From contig DIUJ01000063.1 of assembly GCA_002422315.1 (NCBI GenBank), positions 1-64,000 of the forward strand: 64,000 bases of DNA, given 5' to 3'. The position numbers and the translations under genes are program-made. The DNA comes from Bacteroidetes bacterium UBA6161. Its GTDB lineage: Bacteria; Bacteroidota; Bacteroidia; NS11-12g; UBA955. This document shows, in pieces, positions 52,706 to 61,155 of this stretch (the stretch's first letter is position 1; each line of letters opens with the position of its first letter). The notes beneath the pieces are model-generated. The model searched no databases. It saw only the letters and a list, made by a program, of their open reading frames with translations, and had not been told where the DNA came from.

Positions 52706-53717
52706 TACTCAATTCTTTTGTGTACAAAGGTAAAATAGATTTTAGTTTTTTTACAGTTTCTTCCAAAGACATTGAGGAGCTTCCTCCAGCTGCATTAATA
52801 TGGCCGCCTCCTTCAAAATGTTTCTTTGCAATTTCATTTACGTTTAAAGACCCTTTTGACCTAAAACTCATTTTTACCAAAACCGTTCGGTCTATAACCA
52901 AAACTGCAAGTTTTACCCCCTGAACAGCTAATCCATAATTTACTAGGCCCTCTGTATCTCCTGTTTTTACATCATATTTTTTCAAATCCTCTGCACTAAG
53001 CCATAGAATAGCGGTATTTAGATTCTGTAATACCTCCATTCTTTCAGAAATTGCAAAACCTATTAATTTTAGTCTTTTTTCTGTAAAACTATCAAACACT
53101 CTGTCATAAATCTCCGATTGGTCTACCCCTGTCTCTAGTAAATTTGCTGCAATTCTAAGCGTATTTGCATTGGTTCCTCTATACCTAAAACTGCCTGTAT
53201 CGGTAACTAGTCCTGTATACAAACACAAGGCAATATTCTTGTCAATAAGATTTTCATAGCCTTCTTTTACTATAAACCTGTAAATCAACTCGCAAGTAGA
53301 ACTTGCTTTGGGGTCCCACCATTGGTTATCAAAAAAAGTGTCTGGTTCTTGGTGGTGGTCTATAAGTATACATTTTGCCTGAGACAAAGAAACAAGCTGT
53401 CCCATGTCATTGATTCTGGATAGTTTGTTAAAATCTAAGCAAAAAACCCAATCTGCTTTTTCTATTAAGTCTTTGCATTTTTGAGGGCATTCTTCAAAAT
53501 TCAAAACGGTATTGTTTTGAGGTAGCCAATTTAAAAAAGAGGCATAATCGGTAGGGGTAATAACCGTAGGACTCAATCCTAATTTTATAAGAAAATTATA
53601 CAAACCTAAAGTTGAACCCATAGCATCGCCATCTGGCTTGTGGTGGGTAGTGATAACAATTCTTGTTTCTTTGTTTTCTAATAATGAAGGCAGTATGGGG
53701 CTATAAATAGGGTTCAA
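52698..53717 (-). CDS. DHH/DHHA1 phosphoesterase, NrnA-like
   Basis: A 339-aa bifunctional-type oligoribonuclease/pAp phosphatase. It degrades very short RNAs (nanoRNAs) or 3'-phosphoadenosine 5'-phosphate. The metal sites are visible as TTHHKPDGDAMGS (about residues 23-35), VFCLDFN, and the DHH motif LIDHHQEPD; the DHHA1 domain ends GGGHINAAGGSS. The start is TTG at 53715-53717 with no ATG alternative near it. It heads the long minus-strand cluster and overlaps the FKBP gene by 8 bp. Confidence 0.9.
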   Translation of the reverse strand: MNPIYSPILPSLLENKETRIVITTHHKPDGDAMGSTLGLYNFLIKLGLSPTVITPTDYASFLNWLPQNNTVLNFEECPQKCKDLIEKADWVFCLDFNKLSRINDMGQLVSLSQAKCILIDHHQEPDTFFDNQWWDPKASSTCELIYRFIVKEGYENLIDKNIALCLYTGLVTDTGSFRYRGTNANTLRIAANLLETGVDQSEIYDRVFDSFTEKRLKLIGFAISERMEVLQNLNTAILWLSAEDLKKYDVKTGDTEGLVNYGLAVQGVKLAVLVIDRTVLVKMSFRSKGSLNVNEIAKKHFEGGGHINAAGGSSSMSLEETVKKLKSILPLYTKELSNE

Positions 53718-53778
53718 TTTGTATTAATTTAAAAGTTTGGCAAATTTCTTGAATAAATTTTTAAAGGCAATAGAAAAG

Positions 53779-54516
53779 TTAAACAAAAAAGCTTGCCTTA
53801 ATAAAGTCTCCTAGTTCTGGGATTTCCTTGGAAGATGCTAAAAGATTGTGTCTATCCCCTTCCCACCATATTTTACCTTTGTTCATAAACACAATTTTAT
53901 CTGCTATATCAAAAACTGTTTTCATATCGTGAGAATTAATAATGGTTGTGATTTGAAATTCTTCGGTAATGTCTTTAAGTAACTTATCGATTACCCTAGA
54001 GGTAATTGGGTCAAGACCAGAATTGGGCTCGTCACAAAAAAGGTATTTTATATCTAAAGCTATGGCCCTTGCGATTCCAACTCTTTTTTTCATTCCTCCA
54101 CTTATTTCAGCAGGATACTTATTGTTTACACCCACAAGGTTAACTTTTTGCAAGCAAAAATCTACTCTTTCTCTAATTTCTCTTTTTGTAAAGTCTGTAA
54201 ACATCTTCAGTGGGAATTCTATGTTTTGTTCTACGGTTAGGGAATCAAAAAGCGCTGTGCCTTGAAAAAGCATTCCTAGTTCTCTTCTAACTTCTCTAAG
54301 TTGAGCATAATCTAAAGCTAAAAAATCCCTGTTGTCATAAAACAAGTTTCCTGTTTCTGGTTTTTCCAGGCCCACCATACATTTCATTAAAACACTTTTT
54401 CCACCCCCAGAGGCACCAATTACCAAATTGCTTTTGCCCGGCATAAATATTGCTGAGATATCATGAAGCACATGCACCTCGCCAAATGATTTATTTAATT
54501 TTATTAATTCTATCAT
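53779..54516 (-). CDS. Lipid-transport ABC ATPase, MlaF-like
   Basis: A 245-aa cytoplasmic ATPase of the Mla (phospholipid transport) system. It has Walker A GASGGGKSVLMKC, signature EISGGMKKRVGIARAI, in which the GGMKKRV form is typical of MlaF rather than generic ABC proteins, and Walker B YLFCDEPNSGLDPIT. The ATG at 54516 overlaps the permease stop by one base (TAATG); a longer reading into the permease is not credible. The MCE-domain gene (MlaD) that usually follows is missing: nrnA comes next after 61 bp. Confidence 0.9.
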   Translation of the reverse strand: MIELIKLNKSFGEVHVLHDISAIFMPGKSNLVIGASGGGKSVLMKCMVGLEKPETGNLFYDNRDFLALDYAQLREVRRELGMLFQGTALFDSLTVEQNIEFPLKMFTDFTKREIRERVDFCLQKVNLVGVNNKYPAEISGGMKKRVGIARAIALDIKYLFCDEPNSGLDPITSRVIDKLLKDITEEFQITTIINSHDMKTVFDIADKIVFMNKGKIWWEGDRHNLLASSKEIPELGDFIKASFFV

Positions 54517-55262
54517 TATTTTAACAGTAATTGGGCCAAAATATAATCCGCAACAAGAATCATAACACAACTAAAAACAACCGCTCTTGTACTAGAAGCT
54601 CCTACTTCCAAAGCACCACCCTTTGTAAAGTAGCCTTGGTAAGCAGAAATGGAGGTTATTATAAATGCAAAAGTAAATACTTTTAGTATAGAGAAAAAGA
54701 CAACAAAGCCGCTGAATGTCTCCCTCGCTCCTTCCATAAATTGTGCCTGAGTTAAAATACCAGAAAGATTGCCAGCAGTAATCCCTCCCCAAATGCTAAG
54801 TACCATAGAAATAATATTCAGAAGGGGGAACATAAGCATTGCAGCTATGATTTTGGGCAACACAAGATATCCGCTTGCATTTATCCCCATTACATCCAAG
54901 GCGTCTATTTGCTCTGTAACTTTCATGGTGCCAATTTCAGAAGCTACATGCGAACCTACTTTTCCAGCCAAAACCAAGGACATAATAGTAGGTGAAAGTT
55001 CTAAGATTGTAGAATCTGATACAATTTGCCCAATAACCGACATAGGAATATAACTTACCACTAATTGATACGCGGTTTGAACGGTTGTAACGGCTCCAAT
55101 AAAAACAGAGATAATGGCAACAATTGGAAAAGAACCTATGCCAATATTGTTCATTTCTTCAAAAACTCGTTTAACATAAACCTTAAGTTTTTCGGGTCTA
55201 TAAAACATACTTTTAAGGAAAAGTAAGTACCTTCCAAAGTGATAAATATAATTAAATTTCAT
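54516..55262 (-). CDS. Lipid-transport ABC permease, MlaE-like
   Basis: A 248-aa inner-membrane permease of the MlaE family. Features: an N-terminal interfacial segment, then five hydrophobic helices, with the family motifs IGIGSFPIVAIISVFIGAVTTVQTAYQL and GKVGSHVASEIGTMKVTEQIDALDVMGINASGYLV, which form the coupling region that contacts the ATPase. With MlaF it moves phospholipids between the membranes. It is divergent from the SDR gene with only 50 bp between them; a -7-like TATATTAG (one mismatch) lies in that gap on the minus strand. Confidence 0.92.
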   Translation of the reverse strand: MKFNYIYHFGRYLLFLKSMFYRPEKLKVYVKRVFEEMNNIGIGSFPIVAIISVFIGAVTTVQTAYQLVVSYIPMSVIGQIVSDSTILELSPTIMSLVLAGKVGSHVASEIGTMKVTEQIDALDVMGINASGYLVLPKIIAAMLMFPLLNIISMVLSIWGGITAGNLSGILTQAQFMEGARETFSGFVVFFSILKVFTFAFIITSISAYQGYFTKGGALEVGASSTRAVVFSCVMILVADYILAQLLLK

Positions 55263-55312
55263 GGTCTAAAATGGGCTTGCTAATATAGCAAGAATCTTGG
55301 AACTTTGACCCA

Positions 55313-56017
55313 ATGAAAAAAACAGCAATTATTACAGGCGGAACAAAAGGAATAGGAAGGGCTTTGGTGGAGGTCTTTATCAAAAATGGCTTTGATGTAT
55401 TAACCAATTCGAGAGATAAACAACAACTAGAAACTCTTAAAACAGAAATGGATGCTATAGGCTCTGGTTGTTTACATTTCTATTGTGCAGACTTTGAAAA
55501 AAAAGAAGAAGTTCTTGAATTTGCAAAATTTGCGAGTGATTTGTTTCCGTTACTAAACATTTTGATAAACAATGCCGGAATATTTATTCCAGGCAAATCT
55601 ACAGAAGAAGAAGAAGGGGTCTTCGAAAAAGAAATTTCTATAAATCTAGCAGCACCATACCACTTAACAAGGGCGTTACTTAGCAATATAGAAGAAAGTA
55701 AAGATGCATATATTTTTAACATGTGCAGTACCGCAAGTTTTGTACCATATACAAATGGTGGCAGCTACTGCATAAGTAAGTTTGGTCTTTTAGGATTTAC
55801 TAAAATCTTGCGCCAAGAACTCAAAGAAAAGAGAATTGCAGTGAGTGCTGTTATGCCAGGCGCTACGCTTACTGATAGCTGGAAGGGCACTACCCTTTCC
55901 AAAGAAAATTTTATGCAACCTATCGATGTAGCAATGTTTATATGGATGGCTTGGGAAAACCGACACTTTTCAGTAATGGAAGAAATCGTTTTAAGACCGT
56001 ACCCGGGCGATTTATAA
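55313..56017 (+). CDS. Short-chain dehydrogenase/reductase
   Basis: A 234-aa classical SDR, NAD(P)-dependent oxidoreductase of unknown substrate. It has the cofactor motif TGGTKGIG (residues 8-15), the NNAG motif (about residue 87), the active-site Ser in MCSTASF and the Tyr/Lys pair in YCISK. Arg/Ser after the glycine motif suggests NADP. A -7-like GAACTTTG (55300-55307, one mismatch) lies 5 nt before the ATG, another case of a start-proximal box. It is probably monocistronic. Confidence 0.88.
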   Translation: MKKTAIITGGTKGIGRALVEVFIKNGFDVLTNSRDKQQLETLKTEMDAIGSGCLHFYCADFEKKEEVLEFAKFASDLFPLLNILINNAGIFIPGKSTEEEEGVFEKEISINLAAPYHLTRALLSNIEESKDAYIFNMCSTASFVPYTNGGSYCISKFGLLGFTKILRQELKEKRIAVSAVMPGATLTDSWKGTTLSKENFMQPIDVAMFIWMAWENRHFSVMEEIVLRPYPGDL

Positions 56018-56096
56018 ACGGAAAATACAATCCATAAATATTCCGACTTTTACACTAACCTGAATTTTCTTTTATTTTAATATTAACATACTTTAT

Positions 56097-56104
56097 TATA
56101 TTTG
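56097..56104 (+). promoter_or_regulatory. Putative -7 promoter element for the 550-aa secreted protein
   Basis: TATATTTG, exact consensus, 21 nt before the ATG. A T-rich stretch lies where the -33 element should be, without a clear TTTG. Confidence 0.5.
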
Positions 56105-56125
56105 CGGTTATAAACTAAATAGAAC

Positions 56126-57778
56126 ATGAGAAAAATTACTCTTACATTGGCCTGTATACTTGGCTTAGGGACTCTTTCCCAAGCTCAGGTTCTTGCCCCT
56201 TTAAAGATGGATATCCATCCTGACCAAAAAAACATTGTAGAGCCTTCCAGACCATCTCTTGAAAACCCAAGAAGAGAAGACGCATCTGGATGGTTTTCAC
56301 ACCTAAACGCTTATTCAGCTTTCAATGGTTTTACTGTACAAGGAAATACTTTTGTAAGTTGGTTATTCCCAGACACTGCGAAACTCATCAACTCTGATGG
56401 TTCTTCTCGTAGAGTTTATTTCTCTACAACTGGAAGTACTTTCGACCCAAAAGATCCTGTTTTCTTTAATTCCCCTGCACAATTTAGCAGATTTACCACT
56501 TATACTTGGGACTCTTTGTCTTGGTTGCAATTTTACATTAGAAACAACGACTCTCTTATTCAAGAGCAAGGCATCCAAGCTACAGCTTATTATGATGTAG
56601 TAGATTATTCTGCCCTTGCAGGAGTTACCGCTTCTGTTGATGGAGTAGACCTAATAGAAGGTACAGACTGGAATGCTGAAACAAGCAACGATGTAACTGC
56701 TGCCAACCTAGCTGCAGCTATCAACAATATCGAATTGTTAGGTTTAAAATTATATCCTTCTACATCTACTGGTAATAGAGTGAATATTACTTTCTTTATC
56801 CCAGGTACCGATGGAAACGACGCTACTTTAAGTAGTTCTGATGCTACTAACCTAATGCCTTCTGGTGCTAACTTTACTGGTGGCGGGATAGAAGAAGTTT
56901 CTGTAGAAGTAGTAGATACCCTTTTTGTTCAGTATTTTACTACTGCAAATACAGGAATGACTTTTGGTTCATATTCAATAGGCGGTACAGGAAGCTATCA
57001 GTATGGTGTTCCAAGACCGGCTTCATGGAGTCAGCAATCCCTTATGAATGCAGCAGCATTTAAAGTAGATACTGTTTTATTGACTGGAGAATTTGCAGAT
57101 AGTATAGCTGGTACTCAGATCTTTGGAAGAGGGCTTGCTACAAGCATTGGCCAAGTAATTAACGGTGGAAACACTTTAAACGGGAACGACATTGCTACTA
57201 CTTTCACTTTTAAACCAATGACTCCTTATACTATTAACGATACTTTGTTGTCTTTTAACACTTCTGCAACTCCTGCAAAAAAACACAACCTTTTAGGTGT
57301 TCGTTTGGCTGCTTTTGATGGACATACTTACCACAACTCAAACCTAGAAGCAATAAACCATAGCTTAATTTCTAACCACGAAGTAAGATACGGACAAAAC
57401 TTGTTCAACTTTTTGAGGGTTTATATTCCTGGCAACTTGTTCGGAAACTCTGTATTCCACGACAACTTCTACCACTTAACAACGAATAACTTGAGTACTT
57501 CTAACCCAAGTTTAAACGGATATGCTTTAGGTAATGCTTTCCCTAACCCAACTTCTGGTGCTAGTAACATTACTATTCCATTTACACTTGGTGCAGGACA
57601 AAATGTAACGTTCACTCTTTCTGATGTAACTGGTAAGCAAATCAAAGCCGTTACTAAGTCTTTTGAGGCTGGCGAAAACTCTGTAAGTTTTGATGTTTCA
57701 GATCTAAACACTGGTGTTTATTTCTATACTATGAACTCTTCTGCTTTTAAATCTACTGGCAGAGTATTAGTTAAATAA
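56126..57778 (+). CDS. Secreted protein with T9SS type A sorting domain
   Basis: A 550-aa protein with signal peptide MRKITLTLACILGLGTLSQAQ and a C-terminal T9SS sorting domain (about residues 470-550: NAFPNPTSGASNITIPFTL ... TLSDVTGKQIKAV ... LNTGVYFYTM ... GRVLVK), so it is exported through the outer membrane and probably anchored at the surface. The body is unrecognised. Residues about 170-255 form a distinct insert (ASVDGVDLIEGTDWNAETS, VTAANLAAAINN, GTDGNDATL) that resembles repeats seen in phage tail and structural proteins. Codons in this gene favour C at the third position of Asn, Tyr and Phe more than neighbours, as in highly expressed genes. A terminator follows. Confidence 0.85.
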   Translation: MRKITLTLACILGLGTLSQAQVLAPLKMDIHPDQKNIVEPSRPSLENPRREDASGWFSHLNAYSAFNGFTVQGNTFVSWLFPDTAKLINSDGSSRRVYFSTTGSTFDPKDPVFFNSPAQFSRFTTYTWDSLSWLQFYIRNNDSLIQEQGIQATAYYDVVDYSALAGVTASVDGVDLIEGTDWNAETSNDVTAANLAAAINNIELLGLKLYPSTSTGNRVNITFFIPGTDGNDATLSSSDATNLMPSGANFTGGGIEEVSVEVVDTLFVQYFTTANTGMTFGSYSIGGTGSYQYGVPRPASWSQQSLMNAAAFKVDTVLLTGEFADSIAGTQIFGRGLATSIGQVINGGNTLNGNDIATTFTFKPMTPYTINDTLLSFNTSATPAKKHNLLGVRLAAFDGHTYHNSNLEAINHSLISNHEVRYGQNLFNFLRVYIPGNLFGNSVFHDNFYHLTTNNLSTSNPSLNGYALGNAFPNPTSGASNITIPFTLGAGQNVTFTLSDVTGKQIKAVTKSFEAGENSVSFDVSDLNTGVYFYTMNSSAFKSTGRVLVK

Positions 57779-57801
57779 TCAACTCTTTTCATATTAAGGA
57801 A

Positions 57802-57831
57802 GGGCTGTCCATAAAGGATGGCCCTTTTTTT
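57802..57831 (+). terminator. Rho-independent terminator after the 550-aa secreted protein gene
   Basis: GGGCTGTCC, a 5-nt ATAAA loop and GGATGGCCC form a 9-bp stem with two G-U pairs, followed by seven T residues (57825-57831). It lies 23 nt after the stop codon. Confidence 0.88.
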
Positions 57832-58163
57832 ATTCTTATCCTTTAATTGGTTTCAAAGAAATCTGTTCCAAAATTGCTTGCCTCAAATTTGACCGCAAAA
57901 CAAATTGCTTTCCCCTCTTGCAGGTATTCTCTAACAATCAGCTCCTATATCAAATATTTGTGGTTGGCGACAAACTTCATACATGGGTAAAAGCGCATAT
58001 ACATAAAATATTTTCAAAGCCTTAAGCCAATTCTGTTTGTGATTTTATTACTTAAGTTATGGTAATGGCATTTGCTTTTCTCTTTAGTGGTCCTTCTATA
58101 TACTTTAAAATGGAACGGACTTATAAACAACAAGAAATTATCACCTTAGAATGGTTAGATTTA
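57832..58163. other. Intergenic region without recognised features
   Basis: About 330 bp between the terminator and the 3' end of the convergent 914-aa gene. A 46-codon plus-strand ORF (58059-58199) exists but overlaps the neighbouring gene and has no promoter or recognisable content. No tRNA, repeat or strong hairpin was seen. Confidence 0.4.
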
Positions 58164-60884
58164 TTACTCTTTAATCCAAATTATGGTCTTGGATATTAAA
58201 GAAAATTTGATGTTTAGCAAATATGCTCCCGAAGGAAAATCGGAACAATCTAAATTCAATGGAATACCACCTTGAACATGTCTTTTTTCTTTTCTGTAGC
58301 AATTACCATAAATGTCAAAGAAGGATAATTCTACATCTCCATTATTTGGCATGACAACATATAGCATAGCTTGCGATGGATTTGGATATAGGCTGAAAAT
58401 AGAACACCCTTTTAGATTTGTTGTTTCTTTTTCTGTACAAATTAATTCTTGGGAGCCTTGTTTGCAACATACCTTGTAAACAGTTGGCTCAAAAGACAAA
58501 CTAGAGTCATAAAAGCTATTCTGATTAGAAGATATTAAACATTTCATCCATCCCTTTGATGGGCTCCATTTCTGAAGTTCAAAATACGCCTCTTCTGGCT
58601 TTTTTTCCATGTCCCACTCTACTAATGTATACTTCAAATTTGGAGTTATATTTAGATTTAAAGCACTAATGGCGGGTAAAATACTCATATTTCCTGCTCC
58701 AATTCCAAACAACCCATAGCCAGAACATTGGGAAGAAGAAAGAATCGGAGAAATTACATTGCCCATAGTTTGCAATGGATTCCCAGCAAGCAACCAAGTA
58801 GTTCCTGAATTATTTTGGAGCAATACCAAATCACACAAACTGGAGGCGCCCTGAATTCCTGTAGTTTCGATTGAAAAATCATAAATTCCCCCTGAAAGAG
58901 AATTTGAATCTGTGAGAAGGACATGCCAAAATGGGTTGGTTGTATTTACCGAAAATGCCGCACAAGAACCAACGGAAGGCACAGAAATTGGAAGTCCTCC
59001 AACACCCATTCCAGAGTTAACAAAGAGTGCATCTATAGTTCCAGCAGCGCTTGGTGCTGTTGTAAATTCCACTTTAACAAGATGATTGGTATTGCTTCCT
59101 CTTAGAGGAAAAAGCGAAGACGAATTGCCTGAATTTGTTCCATTAAACCATCGCCTCACTCTTCCTGTTATGCCCCCTTGACTATAAGAAATGCTTCCCA
59201 AATTACTTGTATTTATTCCAATTTCTATATACGCCCCGTTGCATTGTATATTTCCGCCCATCAAAGTCAAGGTATTTATAATACTTATCTTCTCTGACAA
59301 AAAAATCTCTGAAGTACTTTGCATAATTAGATTTCGAATGTTTCCTAAAAATAATTGGGCAGGAAGCATTATTGGATTTGAATTTCTAAACCTAATAGTA
59401 CCTGTTTGAGCATCTATTGTTCCGGCACCTTTCTTTATGCTATCGCCAATAACTGTCAATATTTGGTTGCCTACTTCTAAATTTCCAGCTATTAAATTCA
59501 GATTCTCTACATAGGTATTGCTGTTAAGTATTACAGTGCCTGCTAATATTATTTTATCAAAAACTCCAGAAATGCTGCATTTATTTGGCGATACAGCAAA
59601 GCTAATATCATCTAAAGCAAACTCATCTCTGGAACCGGTACCAGAGTTATCTGTACAAACCCACCTTATATACATAAAGTTGCCATCCGGAATTAAAATA
59701 GAGCCTAGATTTAATCTGTATAAATTTGCTTTCCATGCAGGGCTTGTAACACTTTGTTGGGTACTTAAAAAAGTGGAATTAGGTACTGGGAAAAAAACGC
59801 GATTGTTATAGGAATACGTAAGTTGGAAACTTGAAGAACGATTCTGATCATTTCGTTCCCACAGCCTATACATAATTTCTAGACCAAGTATTGCATTGCC
59901 TGTTTGATTTTGTATTTTTAAGGTTGCAGAACCTGGCGCCCAATCTCCTGTGCCAGGCTGAAATCCAAGTGCATAATTACCCGGCAAAACTTCAAATGCA
60001 TACATCCCGCCTATCCCTATTCCTCCTGTAGATGTGCCTCTTGCAAAGTCTCCTGAAGTCTGTGATTGACCAAATAATTGGTTGCCTTCGCTCCAACCTA
60101 AAAAGGACCACGCTTGCGCATTTAGTTGGCCGCTAGATGGAGCAGTAGATATTCCAGAACCATTATAGACGCCTAAATTCACACCCGAAACCGTATTGTC
60201 AAAATCTATAGAATACACTTGATTGGTTTGGGCAATTTGTAAGCCTTGTGGTATTGTAGAAATACATTCCCCGAGCAACATTAAATCAAATCCCGTCTGA
60301 TTGTTTATATACCAGTTTCCAGAACTAGAACTAGCGCCCCACAATACGAGCCTCATAGCAACCTGAGTATTAGGGGCAATATTTTGCAAATCAGCAATAG
60401 CCTTTAGGTTTACACTCGTCTGAGGATTCCCTGTTGCAGTAGTATTTGTACCCCATGTAATTGCAGAACCAATATTAACCCAAAGACCGCTTGCTATTTG
60501 ATATTGCCATTGGCCAGATGATGGGCCAGAGCTAGACAAACGAACAGTATAAGGAGCTATTTCTGTGAGAGAAAGTCTATAGCCCGTATTTGTAAATATT
60601 GAAAAAAACACATAATCCCCTTGACTAATTGCATTTGCCAAAGAAGTTTCGGCTAACCCATTTCCTCCCCAACAAGCACTAGCTCCTGTCCCACTTGTAG
60701 TTATACCAGGGGCTCTTTCTATGTCACCTACTGTAGCATTAGCATGCGATAAGCTTGGGGAAAGAGGGGATACCCCAAATGATGTAGAGGCAGACACTTC
60801 CCATGCAGCAAGTGTATCTTGGCTATTTGATGTAAATGTAAAAGAAACGAAAATAACTAACACAAGGATCTGATGTATTTTCAT
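58164..60884 (-). CDS. Large secreted protein with T9SS-like C-terminal sorting domain
   Basis: A 906-aa exported protein (signal MKIHQILVLVIFVSFTFTSNSQ). Residues about 25-200 and 230-430 look like two beta-rich jelly-roll domains (first with GQWQYQIASGLWVNIGSAITWG and MRLVLWGASSSSGNWYINN, second ending FALDDISFAVSP), the pattern of carbohydrate-binding or lamin-tail-like modules. A repetitive middle (TVILNSNTYVENLNLIAGNLEVGNQILTVIGDSIKK) suggests a beta-helix. The C-terminus (FSLYPNPSQAMLYVVM ... IYGNCYRKEKR ... GAYLLNI ... IIWIKE) is a T9SS tail. The ATG at 60884 is chosen because the ATG at 60908 lies inside the promoter box. Confidence 0.78.
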   Translation of the reverse strand: MKIHQILVLVIFVSFTFTSNSQDTLAAWEVSASTSFGVSPLSPSLSHANATVGDIERAPGITTSGTGASACWGGNGLAETSLANAISQGDYVFFSIFTNTGYRLSLTEIAPYTVRLSSSGPSSGQWQYQIASGLWVNIGSAITWGTNTTATGNPQTSVNLKAIADLQNIAPNTQVAMRLVLWGASSSSGNWYINNQTGFDLMLLGECISTIPQGLQIAQTNQVYSIDFDNTVSGVNLGVYNGSGISTAPSSGQLNAQAWSFLGWSEGNQLFGQSQTSGDFARGTSTGGIGIGGMYAFEVLPGNYALGFQPGTGDWAPGSATLKIQNQTGNAILGLEIMYRLWERNDQNRSSSFQLTYSYNNRVFFPVPNSTFLSTQQSVTSPAWKANLYRLNLGSILIPDGNFMYIRWVCTDNSGTGSRDEFALDDISFAVSPNKCSISGVFDKIILAGTVILNSNTYVENLNLIAGNLEVGNQILTVIGDSIKKGAGTIDAQTGTIRFRNSNPIMLPAQLFLGNIRNLIMQSTSEIFLSEKISIINTLTLMGGNIQCNGAYIEIGINTSNLGSISYSQGGITGRVRRWFNGTNSGNSSSLFPLRGSNTNHLVKVEFTTAPSAAGTIDALFVNSGMGVGGLPISVPSVGSCAAFSVNTTNPFWHVLLTDSNSLSGGIYDFSIETTGIQGASSLCDLVLLQNNSGTTWLLAGNPLQTMGNVISPILSSSQCSGYGLFGIGAGNMSILPAISALNLNITPNLKYTLVEWDMEKKPEEAYFELQKWSPSKGWMKCLISSNQNSFYDSSLSFEPTVYKVCCKQGSQELICTEKETTNLKGCSIFSLYPNPSQAMLYVVMPNNGDVELSFFDIYGNCYRKEKRHVQGGIPLNLDCSDFPSGAYLLNIKFSLISKTIIWIKE

Positions 60885-60905
60885 GATGAAAAATTTTGGG
60901 TTTTT

Positions 60906-60913
60906 CAAAAATA
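60906..60913 (-). promoter_or_regulatory. Putative -7 promoter element for the 906-aa secreted protein
   Basis: Minus strand TATTTTTG, exact consensus, with a TTTG 15 nt upstream (60929-60932). It overlaps the more upstream ATG and leaves a 21-nt gap to the ATG at 60884. Confidence 0.5.
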
Positions 60914-61047
60914 AGAAACAACAAATACCAAAAAAAGAAACGCATACATAGTTTGGTCGATTTAGAACTAGTTCTATAAGTCTTGGAAGAGCTCTATATA
61001 TGTTTTAGTAAGAAAAAAGCTATGTAAACAATTGACATATTTGTATT

Positions 61048-61093
61048 ATAAGTCGCTATAACTATACTTTTTTACCCACTTATAGCGACTTAT
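61048..61093. repeat. 46-nt hairpin repeat, copy A
   Basis: ATAAGTCGCTATAA (61048-61061), an 18-nt loop and TTATAGCGACTTAT (61080-61093) form a perfect 14-bp stem. The same 46-nt element recurs in the same orientation at 62687-62732 (42 of 46 bases identical by eye). There is no T run next to it, so it is not a simple terminator. The 60909-61047 stretch beside it holds no other feature beyond the promoter box. Confidence 0.85.
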
Positions 61094-61155
61094 CGAAGCG
61101 CGATGCAACTTCTTGGAGATAATAAATTTTTCTGAGAAAGCTGTTAGATTGGGTT

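Noticed and set aside
58059..58199. 46-codon ORF downstream of the 550-aa secreted protein
   Set aside because: It overlaps the 3' end of the 906-aa gene, has no promoter and no recognisable protein features.
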